Below, piece by piece: positions 1 through 8,119 of a DNA stretch of 64,000 nucleotides. A model generated the notes under the pieces. That model was given only the letters and a program-made list of their open reading frames with translations, did no database searches and was not told where the DNA came from. The stretch is taken from the NCBI RefSeq assembly GCF_029892565.1, contig NZ_JARXVH010000003.1, positions 496,001-560,000 on the forward strand, written 5' to 3'. The stretch is from Streptomyces pseudovenezuelae. Lineage in GTDB: Bacteria > Actinomycetota > Actinomycetes > Streptomycetales > Streptomycetaceae. Position 1 is the stretch's first letter. The number at the start of each line of letters is the position of its first letter. Both the position numbers and the translations under genes were made by a program.

Positions 1-22
1 GGAACAACGGCACGTTATCTCG

Positions 23-36
23 GTGACCCAGGTCAC
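23..36. promoter_or_regulatory. Perfect 6-2-6 inverted repeat upstream of response regulator
   Basis: GTGACC-CA-GGTCAC reads the same on both strands. It lies about 50 bases before the GTG at 88. It could be an operator of the regulator gene; the binding protein is unknown. Confidence 0.4.
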
Positions 37-56
37 GGGAAGAGTTCCCCTCGGGC

Positions 57-70
57 GGGACTTCAGGCCC
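57..70. promoter_or_regulatory. DosR/DevR-like box upstream of response regulator gene
   Basis: GGGACTTCAGGCCC matches 12 of 14 positions of the mycobacterial DosR core GGGACTWWAGTCCC. It sits 17 bases before the regulator start, which suggests that the DevR-type protein encoded next to it controls its own gene. The match is read from the sequence; binding is inferred. Confidence 0.5.
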
Positions 71-87
71 CGTGTGAGACTGCGTAT

Positions 88-747
88 GTGCGCGAAGAGG
101 GAAAAATCCGAGTATTCCTGCTCGACGACCACGAGGTGGTCCGGCGCGGTGTCCACGAGCTCCTGTCGGTCGAGGACGACATCGAGGTGGTCGGCGAGGC
201 CGGTACGGCGGCCGACGCGCTGGTGCGAATTCCGGCCACCCGGCCCGACGTGGCGGTGCTCGACGTACGACTGCCGGACGGCAGCGGCGTGGAGGTGTGC
301 CGGGAGATCCGCTCACAGGACGAGTCGGTGCGGTGCCTGATGTTGACGTCGTTCGCTGATGACGAGGCCCTCTTCGACGCGATCATGGCGGGCGCCTCCG
401 GATACGTCCTCAAGGCCATCCGCGGCGCCGAGCTGCTGACCGCCGTACGGGACGTCGCGGCCGGCCGGTCCCTGCTCGATCCGGTCGCCACCGCGCGCGT
501 GCTGGAGCGGCTGCGCGACGGCGGCACCGCGCGGGGCGACGAAAGGCTCGCCCGGCTCACCGTCCAGGAGCGCCGCATCCTCGACCTCATCGGCGAGGGC
601 CTCACCAACCGCCAGATCGGCGAACAGCTGCACCTCGCCGAGAAGACGATCAAGAACTACGTATCGAGCCTGCTGTCCAAACTCGGCATGCAGCGGCGTT
701 CCCAGGCAGCCGCGTACGTGGCGCGCATGCAGGCGGAGAGGCACTGA
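88..747 (+). CDS. NarL/DevR-family two-component response regulator
   Basis: The 219-aa protein has a receiver domain (about residues 6-122) with the acidic pair in LLDDHE, the likely phospho-acceptor Asp59 in VLDVRLPDGSG and the conserved Lys in YVLKAI. A LuxR-type helix-turn-helix follows (about 148-215: LTVQERRILDLIGEGLTNRQ and KTIKNYVSSLLSKLGM). This is the domain order of DevR/DosR, which responds to hypoxia, NO and redox signals in mycobacteria. GTG at 88 is chosen because the domain begins immediately after it. No sensor kinase gene is adjacent, so it is an orphan here. DosR-like boxes lie before this gene and before the next one, which supports a DevR-type role. Confidence 0.9.
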   Translation: MREEGKIRVFLLDDHEVVRRGVHELLSVEDDIEVVGEAGTAADALVRIPATRPDVAVLDVRLPDGSGVEVCREIRSQDESVRCLMLTSFADDEALFDAIMAGASGYVLKAIRGAELLTAVRDVAAGRSLLDPVATARVLERLRDGGTARGDERLARLTVQERRILDLIGEGLTNRQIGEQLHLAEKTIKNYVSSLLSKLGMQRRSQAAAYVARMQAERH

Positions 748-790
748 GCGGAGAACCGCCGAGCGGTGATCGCACATGAGTGATCTCGCA

Positions 791-810
791 TTGAGGACTT
801 ATGTCCCTGT
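791..810. promoter_or_regulatory. DosR/DevR-like box upstream of the FMN-binding-fold gene
   Basis: TTGAGGACTTATGTCCCTGT contains the perfect inverted repeat GGAC-TTAT-GTCC. It matches the DosR consensus TTSGGGACTWWAGTCCC at all but two positions over the left 17 bases. The site covers the ATG at 801, so that codon is unlikely to be the real start of the following gene. Confidence 0.55.
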
Positions 811-842
811 TATCTCGGTTTCCCCGCCCGCACTGTGAACGC

Positions 843-1289
843 ATGCCCTCCGACGCGCCCACCGACGTGCTCTCCGCCGAAAAGCTCGCCGTCGAGCTGC
901 TCGCCCGGACCGACTACGGCCGGATCGCCACCAGCATGCGTGCCCTGCCCTTCCTCGCCTTCGCCCGGCACATCGTCGAGAACGGCCGGGTACTGCTGCG
1001 ACTGCCCAGGAGCTGCGGCTACGACCGGGCCTGCGCCGGCGCGGTGGTGGCGTACGGCTCGGACAACCTGAGCTTCGCGCGGCCGGGCGAGAGCCTGTGG
1101 ACCGTGCAGGTCGTGGGCGCCTGCAAGGCGTACGAGCCGACGGACGCCGAGACCGAGCGGTTCGGGCCGGCGCCCCGCCTGGTGGACGGCGAGCCGTACG
1201 AGCCCGTCTATCTGAGCGTCGAGCCGCAGTTCGGTACCGTGCACTCGACCGGCGGCGGCCTTGAACGCCACTTCGATCACACACTGTGA
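843..1289 (+). CDS. Pyridoxamine 5'-phosphate oxidase-like (FMN split-barrel) protein
   Basis: This small protein (148 aa from the ATG at 843) has the features of the PNPOx-like split-barrel family: an N-terminal helix followed by YGRIATSMRALPFLAFARHI, a central VLLRLP strand and a C-terminal LSVEPQFGTVHS. Such proteins bind flavin or F420 and act in redox reactions. In mycobacteria several belong to the DosR regulon, which fits the box just upstream. The ATG at 801 keeps the same frame and has GAGGA close before it, but it lies inside the palindrome, so 843 is preferred. The substrate cannot be told. Confidence 0.65.
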   Translation: MPSDAPTDVLSAEKLAVELLARTDYGRIATSMRALPFLAFARHIVENGRVLLRLPRSCGYDRACAGAVVAYGSDNLSFARPGESLWTVQVVGACKAYEPTDAETERFGPAPRLVDGEPYEPVYLSVEPQFGTVHSTGGGLERHFDHTL

Positions 1290-1341
1290 CCGATTGCGAC
1301 TGAATGTGACAAAGCCCAGGTCAAGGCACCGGCTCGTGCCC

Positions 1342-1347
1342 TAGCAT
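1342..1347 (+). promoter_or_regulatory. Possible -10 element (TAGCAT) for a leaderless transcript
   Basis: TAGCAT fits the Streptomyces housekeeping -10 pattern TANNNT and ends 7 bases before the GTG at 1355. Transcription would start on or next to the start codon, giving a leaderless message. No convincing ribosome site precedes the GTG. Confidence 0.35.
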
Positions 1348-1354
1348 CTGGCGC

Positions 1355-2386
1355 GTGCCGCGCTCCCCTTTACCACCCCCATTGCCTCACGCGCCCCCGC
1401 TGGAGCCCTTGCTGCGCCAGTACGCGGCCGGTTCCGCCGTCACCTGCGAGCCCGTCGAACAGGGCCTGCTCAACCGTGGTTACCGGCTGCGCACGACCCG
1501 CGGCCGCTACTTCCTCAAGCACCACTTCGACCCCGAGACCGCCGACCCGGTCGCCATCGCCCGCCAGCACCGGGCCACCCAGCGCCTGGCCGCCCTGGGC
1601 GTCCCGGTGGCCCCACCACTGACCGGCCGGGACGGACGTACGGTCGCCGTCGTCGGCGGCCACGCCTACGCCCTGCACCCGTGGATCGAGGGGCGGCACC
1701 GCAACGGCGGCCAGCTCACCACCACCCAGTGCGAGCGCCTCGGGGCGCTGCTCGGGGTGGTGCACGCGAGCCTGGAGCGCGTGATGCCGCGCCCCACGCG
1801 CGCGTGCGACGAGCCGGCCGACAGCGCCGACCCCGAGGACACGTTCACCCTGATCGACGACCTGCTCACCCGGGTACGGCGCCACCATCCGGCGGACTCC
1901 TTCGACGAGTTGGCCCGCCACCGCCTCCTGGAACGCCGGGCGCTGCTTGAGCAGCACGCCGACCGGCGCCCCCCGCACGGCGCGTGCGTCGGCTGGGTGC
2001 ACGGCGACTTCCACCCGTTCAACCTGCTCTACAAGGGCGACGCGCCCGCCGCCATCGTCGACTGGGACCGGCTCGGCCTGCGCCCGCGCGCGGAGGAGGC
2101 CGTACGCGCCGCCGCGATCTTCTTCGTACGCCCCGCGGGCGCGCTCGACCTGCCGAAGGTACGGGCGTACGCGCACGCGTACCGGCGCACGGCCGGCGCC
2201 ACGCCCTCCCAGCTCGCGGCGGCCGTGCACCGCGTGTGGTGGGAGCGCCTCAACGACTTCTGGATGCTGCGCTGGCACTACGAGCGCGGCGACACCCGAG
2301 CGGATCCCCAGTTCCCGGCCGCCTCGGCGCTGGCCGTGTGGTGGACCCGGGAGTACGAGACGGTGTGCGAGGCGTTCGCGTCGTAG
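1355..2386 (+). CDS. Phosphotransferase enzyme family protein (APH / homoserine kinase II fold)
   Basis: The 343-aa protein has the kinase-like APH fold. An N-terminal lobe shows LLNRGYRLRTTRGRYFLKHH, whose Lys would contact ATP. The catalytic loop is WVHGDFHPFNLL and the metal-binding Asp is in AAIVDWDRLG. Family members phosphorylate small hydroxyl compounds such as aminoglycosides, homoserine, choline or fructosamine. The sequence does not show which. The gene stands alone between the FMN-fold gene and a convergent kinase gene, and shares the terminator at 2436-2472 with the latter. It is not an obvious resistance gene. Confidence 0.85.
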   Translation: MPRSPLPPPLPHAPPLEPLLRQYAAGSAVTCEPVEQGLLNRGYRLRTTRGRYFLKHHFDPETADPVAIARQHRATQRLAALGVPVAPPLTGRDGRTVAVVGGHAYALHPWIEGRHRNGGQLTTTQCERLGALLGVVHASLERVMPRPTRACDEPADSADPEDTFTLIDDLLTRVRRHHPADSFDELARHRLLERRALLEQHADRRPPHGACVGWVHGDFHPFNLLYKGDAPAAIVDWDRLGLRPRAEEAVRAAAIFFVRPAGALDLPKVRAYAHAYRRTAGATPSQLAAAVHRVWWERLNDFWMLRWHYERGDTRADPQFPAASALAVWWTREYETVCEAFAS

Positions 2387-2435
2387 CCGGAACGCCGTAC
2401 GCCTGGGCGTCGTAGCCGACGTCCGGAAAACAGCA

Positions 2436-2472
2436 CGCGCGCGTAGAGGCCGTTTCCGGCTCTACGCGCGCG
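2436..2472. terminator. Bidirectional hairpin between convergent genes
   Basis: Perfect 13-bp stem CGCGCGCGTAGAG / CTCTACGCGCGCG with an 11-base loop, followed by TTT on the plus strand. It lies between the converging phosphotransferase and kinase genes. Confidence 0.8.
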
Positions 2473-2498
2473 TTTCCGTGTCCGTGGTGATCCTGGGG

Positions 2499-4064
2499 TC
2501 AGCCGAGAACGCCCGAGCCCACACCGCCTTCCACGCCGCCGTCCGTGCCCGGGTCCGTCGGCTCGCCCGTGGGCTGGGTCGCGGTGGCGGACGGCTCGTC
2601 CGTGGGCTCCTCGGTGGTGGGCTCGTCCGTGGGCTCGTCGGTCGGCTCGTTCGTCGCGCTCTGGGACGGCGTGTACGAGGGCGTGTACGACGGCGTGTAG
2701 TTCGAGCCGGAGCTCGTGCCGCTGCCGTCGTCGGTCTGCTGGTCGGTCGGCTCCTCGGACGTGTCGTCGCTCGGCGTCTCGCTGACCGAGTCGTCCTCGG
2801 TGGACGCCGACTGGGACGGCGACTTGGAGGGGCTCGAACCGCCGTCGCCCGAACCGCCGTTGTTCAGCGCCAGCGCGACGCCCGCCGCGATGGCGATCAC
2901 CGCGAGCACCGCGAGGATCCACAGCTTGCCGCGGCCGCCGCCCCGGTTGCCGTGTCCCTCGAATCCGCCGTCGTCGCCGTTGCCGTAGCCGCCGGGCAGG
3001 ATCGGCTGCGGGATCTGCGTCGTACCGGAGGAGTCGCCGGCGGGCAGCACCGACGTGGCGCCGTAGCCCGCCACCGGGGTCCGGCCGTCGTGCATGCCGA
3101 CCGGGCCGGTGTTCCAGGTGCCGGTGTGGCCGCCCTGGTCGTACAGCATCTGCAGCCCGTACTGGACCAGGCCGCGCATCTCCTCGGCGGTCTGGAAGCG
3201 GTCGTCGGGCTCCTTGGCCAGCGAGCGCATGACCAGGCCGTCGAGCTCCGGCGGCGAGGCTTCGGAGACCTCGGACGGCGGGGTCGGGATGTCCTGGACG
3301 TGCTGGTAGACCACCGACAGGGGCGTCTCGCCGGTGAACGGGGGCCGCAGCGCGAGGAGTTCGTACAGCAGGCAGCCCGTCGCGTACAGGTCGGAGCGGT
3401 GGTCGACCGCCTTGCCGAGCGCCTGCTCCGGGGAGAGGTACTGGGGCGTGCCCATGACCATGCCGGTCTGCGTCATCGTCGTGGACGCGCCGTGCAGCGC
3501 GCGGGCGATGCCGAAGTCCATGACCTTGACGGCGCCGTTGTGCGTGATGATCACGTTCGCGGGCTTGATGTCACGGTGCACGATGCCGTGCTGGTGCGAG
3601 TAGGCGAGCGCCTCCAGGACCCCGGAGACGATGATCAGGGCCTGCTCGGGGCCGGGCGCCTCGGCGTTGAGGAGGAGGTCGCGGATCGTCCGTCCCTCGA
3701 CGATCTCCATGACGATGTACGGCACCGACATGCCGCCCACGTAGTCCTCGCCGGAGTCGTACACGGCGACGATCGCGTGGTGGTTGAGGCCGGCAACCGA
3801 CTGGGCCTCGCGCGTGAAGCGGGCCTTGGACGTCGGGTCCTCGGCCAGGTCGGAACGGAGCAGCTTGACCGCGACCGTGCGCCCGAGCCGTACGTCCTCG
3901 GCCGCGAAAACCTCGGCCATACCGCCCCGGCCCAGTCTGTGGGTCAGCCGGTACCGGCCGTCGCCGACCAGTCCGCCGTTGCCCCACAGCTCCGGTGCGT
4001 CCGACATTCCGCCGCCACCAGCCGCCTCGGGGTCGGACGGGCCCTGAGCGTGCTGCTGTGCCAT
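2499..4064 (-). CDS. Transmembrane Ser/Thr protein kinase
   Basis: This 521-aa PknB-type kinase has the glycine loop LGRGGMAEVF, catalytic Lys68 (VAVKLL), the HRDIKPANV loop, DFGIAR and GTPQYLSPEQALG. The kinase domain covers about residues 37-300. A linker rich in Gly and Pro leads to one membrane segment (about 378-398, WILAVLAVIAIAAGVALAL). The outer part is low-complexity, with PTDEPTDEPTTEEPTDEP and TPSYTPSYTPS repeats and no PASTA domain, so it may span the cell wall. ATG at 4064 has GAGGA before it; an internal Met20 is an alternative. The gene is divergent from a second kinase and shares a 337-base control region with it. Confidence 0.93.
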   Translation of the reverse strand: MAQQHAQGPSDPEAAGGGGMSDAPELWGNGGLVGDGRYRLTHRLGRGGMAEVFAAEDVRLGRTVAVKLLRSDLAEDPTSKARFTREAQSVAGLNHHAIVAVYDSGEDYVGGMSVPYIVMEIVEGRTIRDLLLNAEAPGPEQALIIVSGVLEALAYSHQHGIVHRDIKPANVIITHNGAVKVMDFGIARALHGASTTMTQTGMVMGTPQYLSPEQALGKAVDHRSDLYATGCLLYELLALRPPFTGETPLSVVYQHVQDIPTPPSEVSEASPPELDGLVMRSLAKEPDDRFQTAEEMRGLVQYGLQMLYDQGGHTGTWNTGPVGMHDGRTPVAGYGATSVLPAGDSSGTTQIPQPILPGGYGNGDDGGFEGHGNRGGGRGKLWILAVLAVIAIAAGVALALNNGGSGDGGSSPSKSPSQSASTEDDSVSETPSDDTSEEPTDQQTDDGSGTSSGSNYTPSYTPSYTPSQSATNEPTDEPTDEPTTEEPTDEPSATATQPTGEPTDPGTDGGVEGGVGSGVLG

Positions 4065-4401
4065 CAGTCCTCGCCGTCGTTTCTGCCCGCGGTGCGCGCG
4101 GTGTTGTTACGGTCTCCGTCGGCCACGCTACAGCCTCAACGCAAGCCTCCGGTCCGGGACGGGCGCCGCGAACCGCATCAGGACGGACCGGCCATCCAAC
4201 CGTCGAACCGTTCAGTGGTGCAACTTGTGTGTACCGCCCGTACAGCCTCTGTAACGCTCTCGCGCTGCTTCTTTCGCGTACGGTCACGGATCGGGCACCG
4301 AACTTGACGTGTCAGTGCCCTCGGGCAGACTTGGCCGGTAATGAGTCAGTAGATCAACGGCGGTCGGGCCGGCTTCTGAAGGCCGATGGGGGACACGGAA
4401 C
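4065..4401. other. Divergent promoter region between two kinase genes
   Basis: No gene is seen in these 337 bases. The right end carries the promoter and ribosome site of the rightward kinase. I saw no clear -35/-10 pair for the leftward gene and no strong inverted repeat. Confidence 0.5.
4304..4331 (+). promoter_or_regulatory. Sigma-HrdB-like promoter for the rightward kinase
   Basis: TTGACG at 4304-4309 and CAGACT at 4326-4331 are separated by 16 bases, close to the Streptomyces housekeeping pattern. The leader would be about 65 bases and carries GGGGGA at 4388-4393, 8 bases before the ATG at 4402. Confidence 0.5.
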
Positions 4402-6027
4402 ATGAGCCAGGACGGCGCACAGGGCCGGTACGCGGGGCGGGCGCTGGCCGCCGGCCGCTATCAGCTGCGCGACTTGCTCGGTGAGGGCGGCATGGCCTCG
4501 GTGCACCTGGCGTACGACGCCGTGCTCGACCGGCAGGTCGCGATCAAGACACTGCACACCGAACTCGGCCGCGAGCAGGCCTTCCGCGAGCGCTTCCGCC
4601 GCGAGGCCCAGGCCGTGGCCAAGCTCACGCACACCAACATCGTCTCGGTCTTCGACACCGGTGAGGACGAGCTGGACGGCTCGACGATGCCGTACATCGT
4701 CATGGAGTACGTCGAGGGCCGGCCGCTCGGCTCGGTGCTGGACGAGGACGTGCGGCGGTTCGGCGCGATGTCAGCCGACCATGCGCTCAAGGTCACCGCG
4801 GACGTGCTGGCCGCGCTGGAGATCAGCCACGAGATGGGGCTGGTCCACCGGGACATCAAGCCGGGCAACGTGATGGTGACCAAGCGCGGTGTCGTGAAGG
4901 TGATGGACTTCGGCATCGCGCGCGCCATGCAGTCCGGCGTCACCTCGATGACGCAGACCGGCATGGTGGTCGGCACCCCGCAGTACCTCTCGCCCGAGCA
5001 GGCGCTGGGCCGTGGGGTGGACGCGCGCTCAGACCTCTACTCGGTCGGCGTCATGCTGTTCCAACTGGTCACCGGGCGGCTGCCGTTCGACGCGGACTCG
5101 CCACTGGCCATCGCGTACGCGCACGTGCAGGAGGAGCCGGTCGCTCCGTCCTCGGTCAACCGGGCGCTGCCTCCGGCGGTGGACGCGCTCGTCGCCCGCG
5201 CGCTGAAGAAGAACCCGAACGAGCGCTTTCCGAGCGCCGTCGCCATGCGCGACGAGTGCCTGCGCGTGGCCGCGTCCTTCCACGCGACCCCGCCGAGCAT
5301 CGTCCCCGGCGCGCCCACCCCGAGCGGCGCCGGCGTCGGCTCCGCGGTGTTCCCACCGGTCGACCAGGCGGCCCCGGCGCCCCCCGGCCCGGTCCAGACG
5401 CCGTACCAGCCGACCCCCAACCCCAACCCGTACGGCACGCCCACCCCCTCTCCGGCGTACGGCTACCCGCAGCAGGGCGGCTACCCGACGCCCGCGGGGT
5501 ACGGGCAGCAGCCGCAGACCCCGCCGCCGTACAACCTCTCGCCCCAGCCCGGCCCGGCCTCCGGGGGCGGCGGCAAGGGCAACCGTCCGGTGATCATCGG
5601 CGCGATCGTCGTCTCCGTGCTCGCCGTCGGCGGTCTGATCGCGGCGCTGGCGCTCAACAACGGCGGCGGCAGCGGCGACGAGGGCAAGGGTGGCGACAGC
5701 AGCGCGAGCGCGTCGGCGACCAAGGTGTCGGGGTACCGCGGTCCGGACACCTCGAAGACGATCGACTCCTCCGAGTGCTCGGAACCGCAGGAGTCGTACA
5801 ACGACCCCGACAAGATCCGGCTGCCCGACTTCCGCTTCAAGTACATCAAGTCGGTCAAGGAGTGCCTCCAGGCGGCGGGCTGGGAGGTCGCGACCAAGAA
5901 CGTCGACGAGAACACGTACGGACAGGGCGCGGTCATCAACCAGTTCCCGTCCGCGGACACGGACGTCGACCCGAAGAACATGCCGGAGATCGAGCTGGGC
6001 GTCTCGACGGGCAACCCGCCGTCCTGA
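4402..6027 (+). CDS. Transmembrane Ser/Thr protein kinase with one PASTA-like domain
   Basis: The 541-aa protein has a PknB-type kinase domain (about 18-285): LGEGGMASVH, Lys49 in VAIKTL, HRDIKPGNVMV, DFGIAR and GTPQYLSPEQALG. A Pro/Gly/Tyr-rich linker (about 295-390) leads to one membrane segment (VIIGAIVVSVLAVGGLIAAL). The outer part of about 110 aa ends in a region resembling one PASTA repeat (KSVKECLQAAGWEVATKN with GAVINQFPSADTDV), a fold that can bind peptidoglycan fragments. The divergent partner kinase lacks this, so the pair may read different signals. The gene ends at a strong hairpin. Confidence 0.93.
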   Translation: MSQDGAQGRYAGRALAAGRYQLRDLLGEGGMASVHLAYDAVLDRQVAIKTLHTELGREQAFRERFRREAQAVAKLTHTNIVSVFDTGEDELDGSTMPYIVMEYVEGRPLGSVLDEDVRRFGAMSADHALKVTADVLAALEISHEMGLVHRDIKPGNVMVTKRGVVKVMDFGIARAMQSGVTSMTQTGMVVGTPQYLSPEQALGRGVDARSDLYSVGVMLFQLVTGRLPFDADSPLAIAYAHVQEEPVAPSSVNRALPPAVDALVARALKKNPNERFPSAVAMRDECLRVAASFHATPPSIVPGAPTPSGAGVGSAVFPPVDQAAPAPPGPVQTPYQPTPNPNPYGTPTPSPAYGYPQQGGYPTPAGYGQQPQTPPPYNLSPQPGPASGGGGKGNRPVIIGAIVVSVLAVGGLIAALALNNGGGSGDEGKGGDSSASASATKVSGYRGPDTSKTIDSSECSEPQESYNDPDKIRLPDFRFKYIKSVKECLQAAGWEVATKNVDENTYGQGAVINQFPSADTDVDPKNMPEIELGVSTGNPPS

Positions 6028-6036
6028 CCGAAGGTG

Positions 6037-6069
6037 AAGGGGCCCGGCAGTCGAACTGCCGGGCCCCTT
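6037..6069. terminator. Bidirectional hairpin terminator
   Basis: Perfect 14-bp stem AAGGGGCCCGGCAG / CTGCCGGGCCCCTT with a TCGAA loop between the converging kinase and bpa genes. Confidence 0.85.
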
Positions 6070-6096
6070 CGCGTTCGGGTGTCTGAATTCGGATGT

Positions 6097-6639
6097 CTAC
6101 AGGTACGGTCCGCCCACCCGGCTGCCCGGATGACCGTCCTCGCCCGCTTCCTGGCCGCCGACACCCGGCGGAAGGGCGCGGCGCATCTGCTCCAACTGGG
6201 CCCGCGCGGCCATCTGCTGGGCGAACAGCGTGGTCTGGATCCCGTGGAAGAGACCCTCCAGCCAACCGACCAACTGGGCCTGCGCGATGCGCAGTTCCGC
6301 GTCGCTGGGGGTTCCCTCGTCCCGGAAGGGCAGGGAGAGCCGCTCCAGCTCCTCGACCAGCTCCGGCGCGAGCCCGTCCTCCAGCTCCTTCACCGAGCTG
6401 CGGTGGATCTCCTTGAGCCGCACCCGGCTCGCCTCGTCGAGGGGAGCCGCCCGCACCTCCTCGAGAAGCTGCTTGATCATGCTGCCGATCCGCATCACCT
6501 TGGCCGGCTGCTCGACCTGTTCCGTCACCGGAATCTCGCGGGAGTCCTCGTCTCCGCCGCCGCCAATCGCCATACCGTCCTGGCCAACGACCAGGATCTG
6601 CGGATTGTCCGGCGACCGTTCGTTCCTCGGCATCTCCAT
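6097..6639 (-). CDS. bpa: Bacterial proteasome activator (Bpa/PafE family)
   Basis: The protein is mostly helical (EQPAKVMRIGSMIKQLLEEV, SSVKELEDGLAPELVEELER, AQLVGWLEGLFHGIQTTLFA) and ends in GGPYL, like the GQYL tail with which mycobacterial Bpa docks into the proteasome. Bpa forms a ring that opens the 20S proteasome without ATP and feeds it unfolded proteins. The ATG at 6639 is chosen because GAGAG lies 10 bases upstream; GTG at 6657 and ATG at 6633 are in frame. The gene is monocistronic and converges on the kinase gene. It predicts proteasome genes elsewhere in the genome. Confidence 0.88.
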   Translation of the reverse strand: MEMPRNERSPDNPQILVVGQDGMAIGGGGDEDSREIPVTEQVEQPAKVMRIGSMIKQLLEEVRAAPLDEASRVRLKEIHRSSVKELEDGLAPELVEELERLSLPFRDEGTPSDAELRIAQAQLVGWLEGLFHGIQTTLFAQQMAARAQLEQMRRALPPGVGGQEAGEDGHPGSRVGGPYL

Positions 6640-6787
6640 GCCGCCATTCTCTCGCACCCGTGCATCTCATCACCGTGGCGCCCCCGGTGAAAGGTGATCC
6701 AACGATTGCGGGGCGGGAACTCCGCAGGGGCGGTGCGGGGGATTTCGCGGAATCGCGCCGCGGACTGTCCGATGTCGGTCCCGCCGA

Positions 6788-7351
6788 TCAGGGGGGCGGC
6801 GGTTCCGGCCGCGTGCCGCGGACCATCCGCAGCAGCCGGGTCTCGCAGTGGTCCAGCCAGCGGATCTCCGCCTCCGCGTGACAGATCAGCTGCTCCAGGA
6901 CCAGCAGCCGGGCCAGCTCGTCCGGATGCTCGGCGGGCGCCCCGGTCAACGCCCGCGCCCGCAGTCGTACGTACTCGTGCAGCGCGTCCGCCATGTGCCG
7001 GCGCTGCGCCTCGACGACCCGGCGTACGTCCACGCCGGGCGCGCCGACCGCGAGGACCAGCTTGATCGCCAGTTCGTCGCGGGGCGCCCCGGCCCGCTCG
7101 ACCGGTCCCGCGAACCAGGCCCGCAGCTCGGCCCGGCCCGCCTCGGTCAGCGCGTACAGCGCCCGGCCGGCCTCGTCGGCGCCCTCCTGGACGACCATCC
7201 CGTCCCGCTCCAGGCGGCCGAGGGTCGTGTAGACCTGCCCGATGTTGAGCGGCCAGGTGCCGCCGGTACGCGCCTCGAACTCGGTGCGCAGCCGGGAGCC
7301 GTAGCGGGGGCCGCGGTCCAGCAGCGCGAGCAGTCCGTGGCGTATCGACAT
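6788..7351 (-). CDS. PadR-family transcriptional regulator
   Basis: The 187-aa protein starts MSIRHGLLALLDRGPRYGSRL and has the PadR winged helix (TWPLNIGQVYTTLGRLERDGMV, ALYALTEAGRAEL) followed by a helical dimer domain (about 85-175). An in-frame start at 7459 would add 36 residues unlike the family, so 7351 is chosen. PadR proteins usually repress their own gene and a neighbouring transporter or membrane gene. The divergent gene at 7440 codes for a secreted/membrane protein and begins only 88 bases away. GTAT-N4-ATAC at 7342-7353 covers the start codon, but is too short to call an operator. Confidence 0.88.
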   Translation of the reverse strand: MSIRHGLLALLDRGPRYGSRLRTEFEARTGGTWPLNIGQVYTTLGRLERDGMVVQEGADEAGRALYALTEAGRAELRAWFAGPVERAGAPRDELAIKLVLAVGAPGVDVRRVVEAQRRHMADALHEYVRLRARALTGAPAEHPDELARLLVLEQLICHAEAEIRWLDHCETRLLRMVRGTRPEPPPP

Positions 7352-7439
7352 ACCTGGATTGTGCAACCACCCCGCGCCCCTTCGACCCTCTGGCGGAACC
7401 CGGAATGCCTGATTGCGAGGCCGGTGTGAGCCTGGAGAC

Positions 7440-8045
7440 GTGACTCCATGGCTACGCACGCTACGGGCGACGGGACGGGTGGTGGGGACGGGGACGGGGG
7501 TACTCGTCCTGTGGTGCGGGGCGGCTGCGCCGTCTTATGGGGCGGTGCCGTCGCCCGGGGTGACCCCTTCGCATGCCCCTGCCCCCAGGGTGACTGCTTC
7601 GCACGCCCCTGTTCCAGGGGCGCCCGCGGCTGTGACGGGCACGAAGGCGTCCGGTTCCCCGTCTCCCGAGGCTCCCGACGGCTCCGCCGAACCCTCCCGC
7701 GCCGGAAGCCTTGCAGGTGAAGGGCGGGAACGGCCGGGGCGGGCGGAGACGTCGGCGCCTGCTGACGAGGACGGGGACGCGGAAGAGGAGGACTCGGGGT
7801 ACGTCGAGGAGGACGACGACGGGAGTTCACCCGACGCCACCGAGTCGGTGCAGGCCTCCGAGACGCCGGGGCTCGCCGCCCGTCCACCCGCCACGCCCCT
7901 CGGCCGACCGGCGCACCGGCCCGTCACGCACGCCGAGGCCCCGACCGAGCCCGTCCTGCGGATCCTGCCGCTGGGCAGCGGCCTGGTCCTGATCGGCCTC
8001 GGTCTGGGCCTGGCGTTCGCGGGCCTGCGATTGCGGCGCGGGTAG
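7440..8045 (+). CDS. Secreted/membrane-anchored acidic protein of unknown function
   Basis: GTG at 7440 is chosen because CTGGAGA precedes it and a signal peptide follows (LRTLRATGRVVGTGTGVLVL, then a likely cut near APSYGA). The outer part is low-complexity. It has two imperfect copies of a 10-residue unit (VTPSHAPAPR, VTASHAPVPG), a Ser/Pro/Ala stretch and a strongly acidic segment (DEDGDAEEEDSGYVEEDDDG). The C-terminus is one membrane segment, GLVLIGLGLGLAFAGLRLRRG, so both ends may be membrane-bound or the signal is cut. It lacks an LPXTG-type sortase motif. No family is recognised. Divergence from padR suggests PadR control. Confidence 0.6.
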   Translation: MTPWLRTLRATGRVVGTGTGVLVLWCGAAAPSYGAVPSPGVTPSHAPAPRVTASHAPVPGAPAAVTGTKASGSPSPEAPDGSAEPSRAGSLAGEGRERPGRAETSAPADEDGDAEEEDSGYVEEDDDGSSPDATESVQASETPGLAARPPATPLGRPAHRPVTHAEAPTEPVLRILPLGSGLVLIGLGLGLAFAGLRLRRG

Positions 8046-8119
8046 AGCCTGTCCGGCCGAGGGAGCGTGGCTCGGGCATGGCCGTCCTGCGCCGCGCGGC
8101 CCGCCCGCGTTCCCCGCCC

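Noticed and set aside
2640..2700. A possible CRISPR or tandem array from repeated units
   Set aside because: The repeats code for PTDEPTDEP-type and TPSYTPSY-type residues in the kinase tail and have no spacers.
2499..4064. Large open frames on the plus strand across the kinase gene (for example 1947-4307, 786 aa)
   Set aside because: They mirror the GC-biased third positions of the real leftward gene and code for Arg/Gly-rich filler with no domain.
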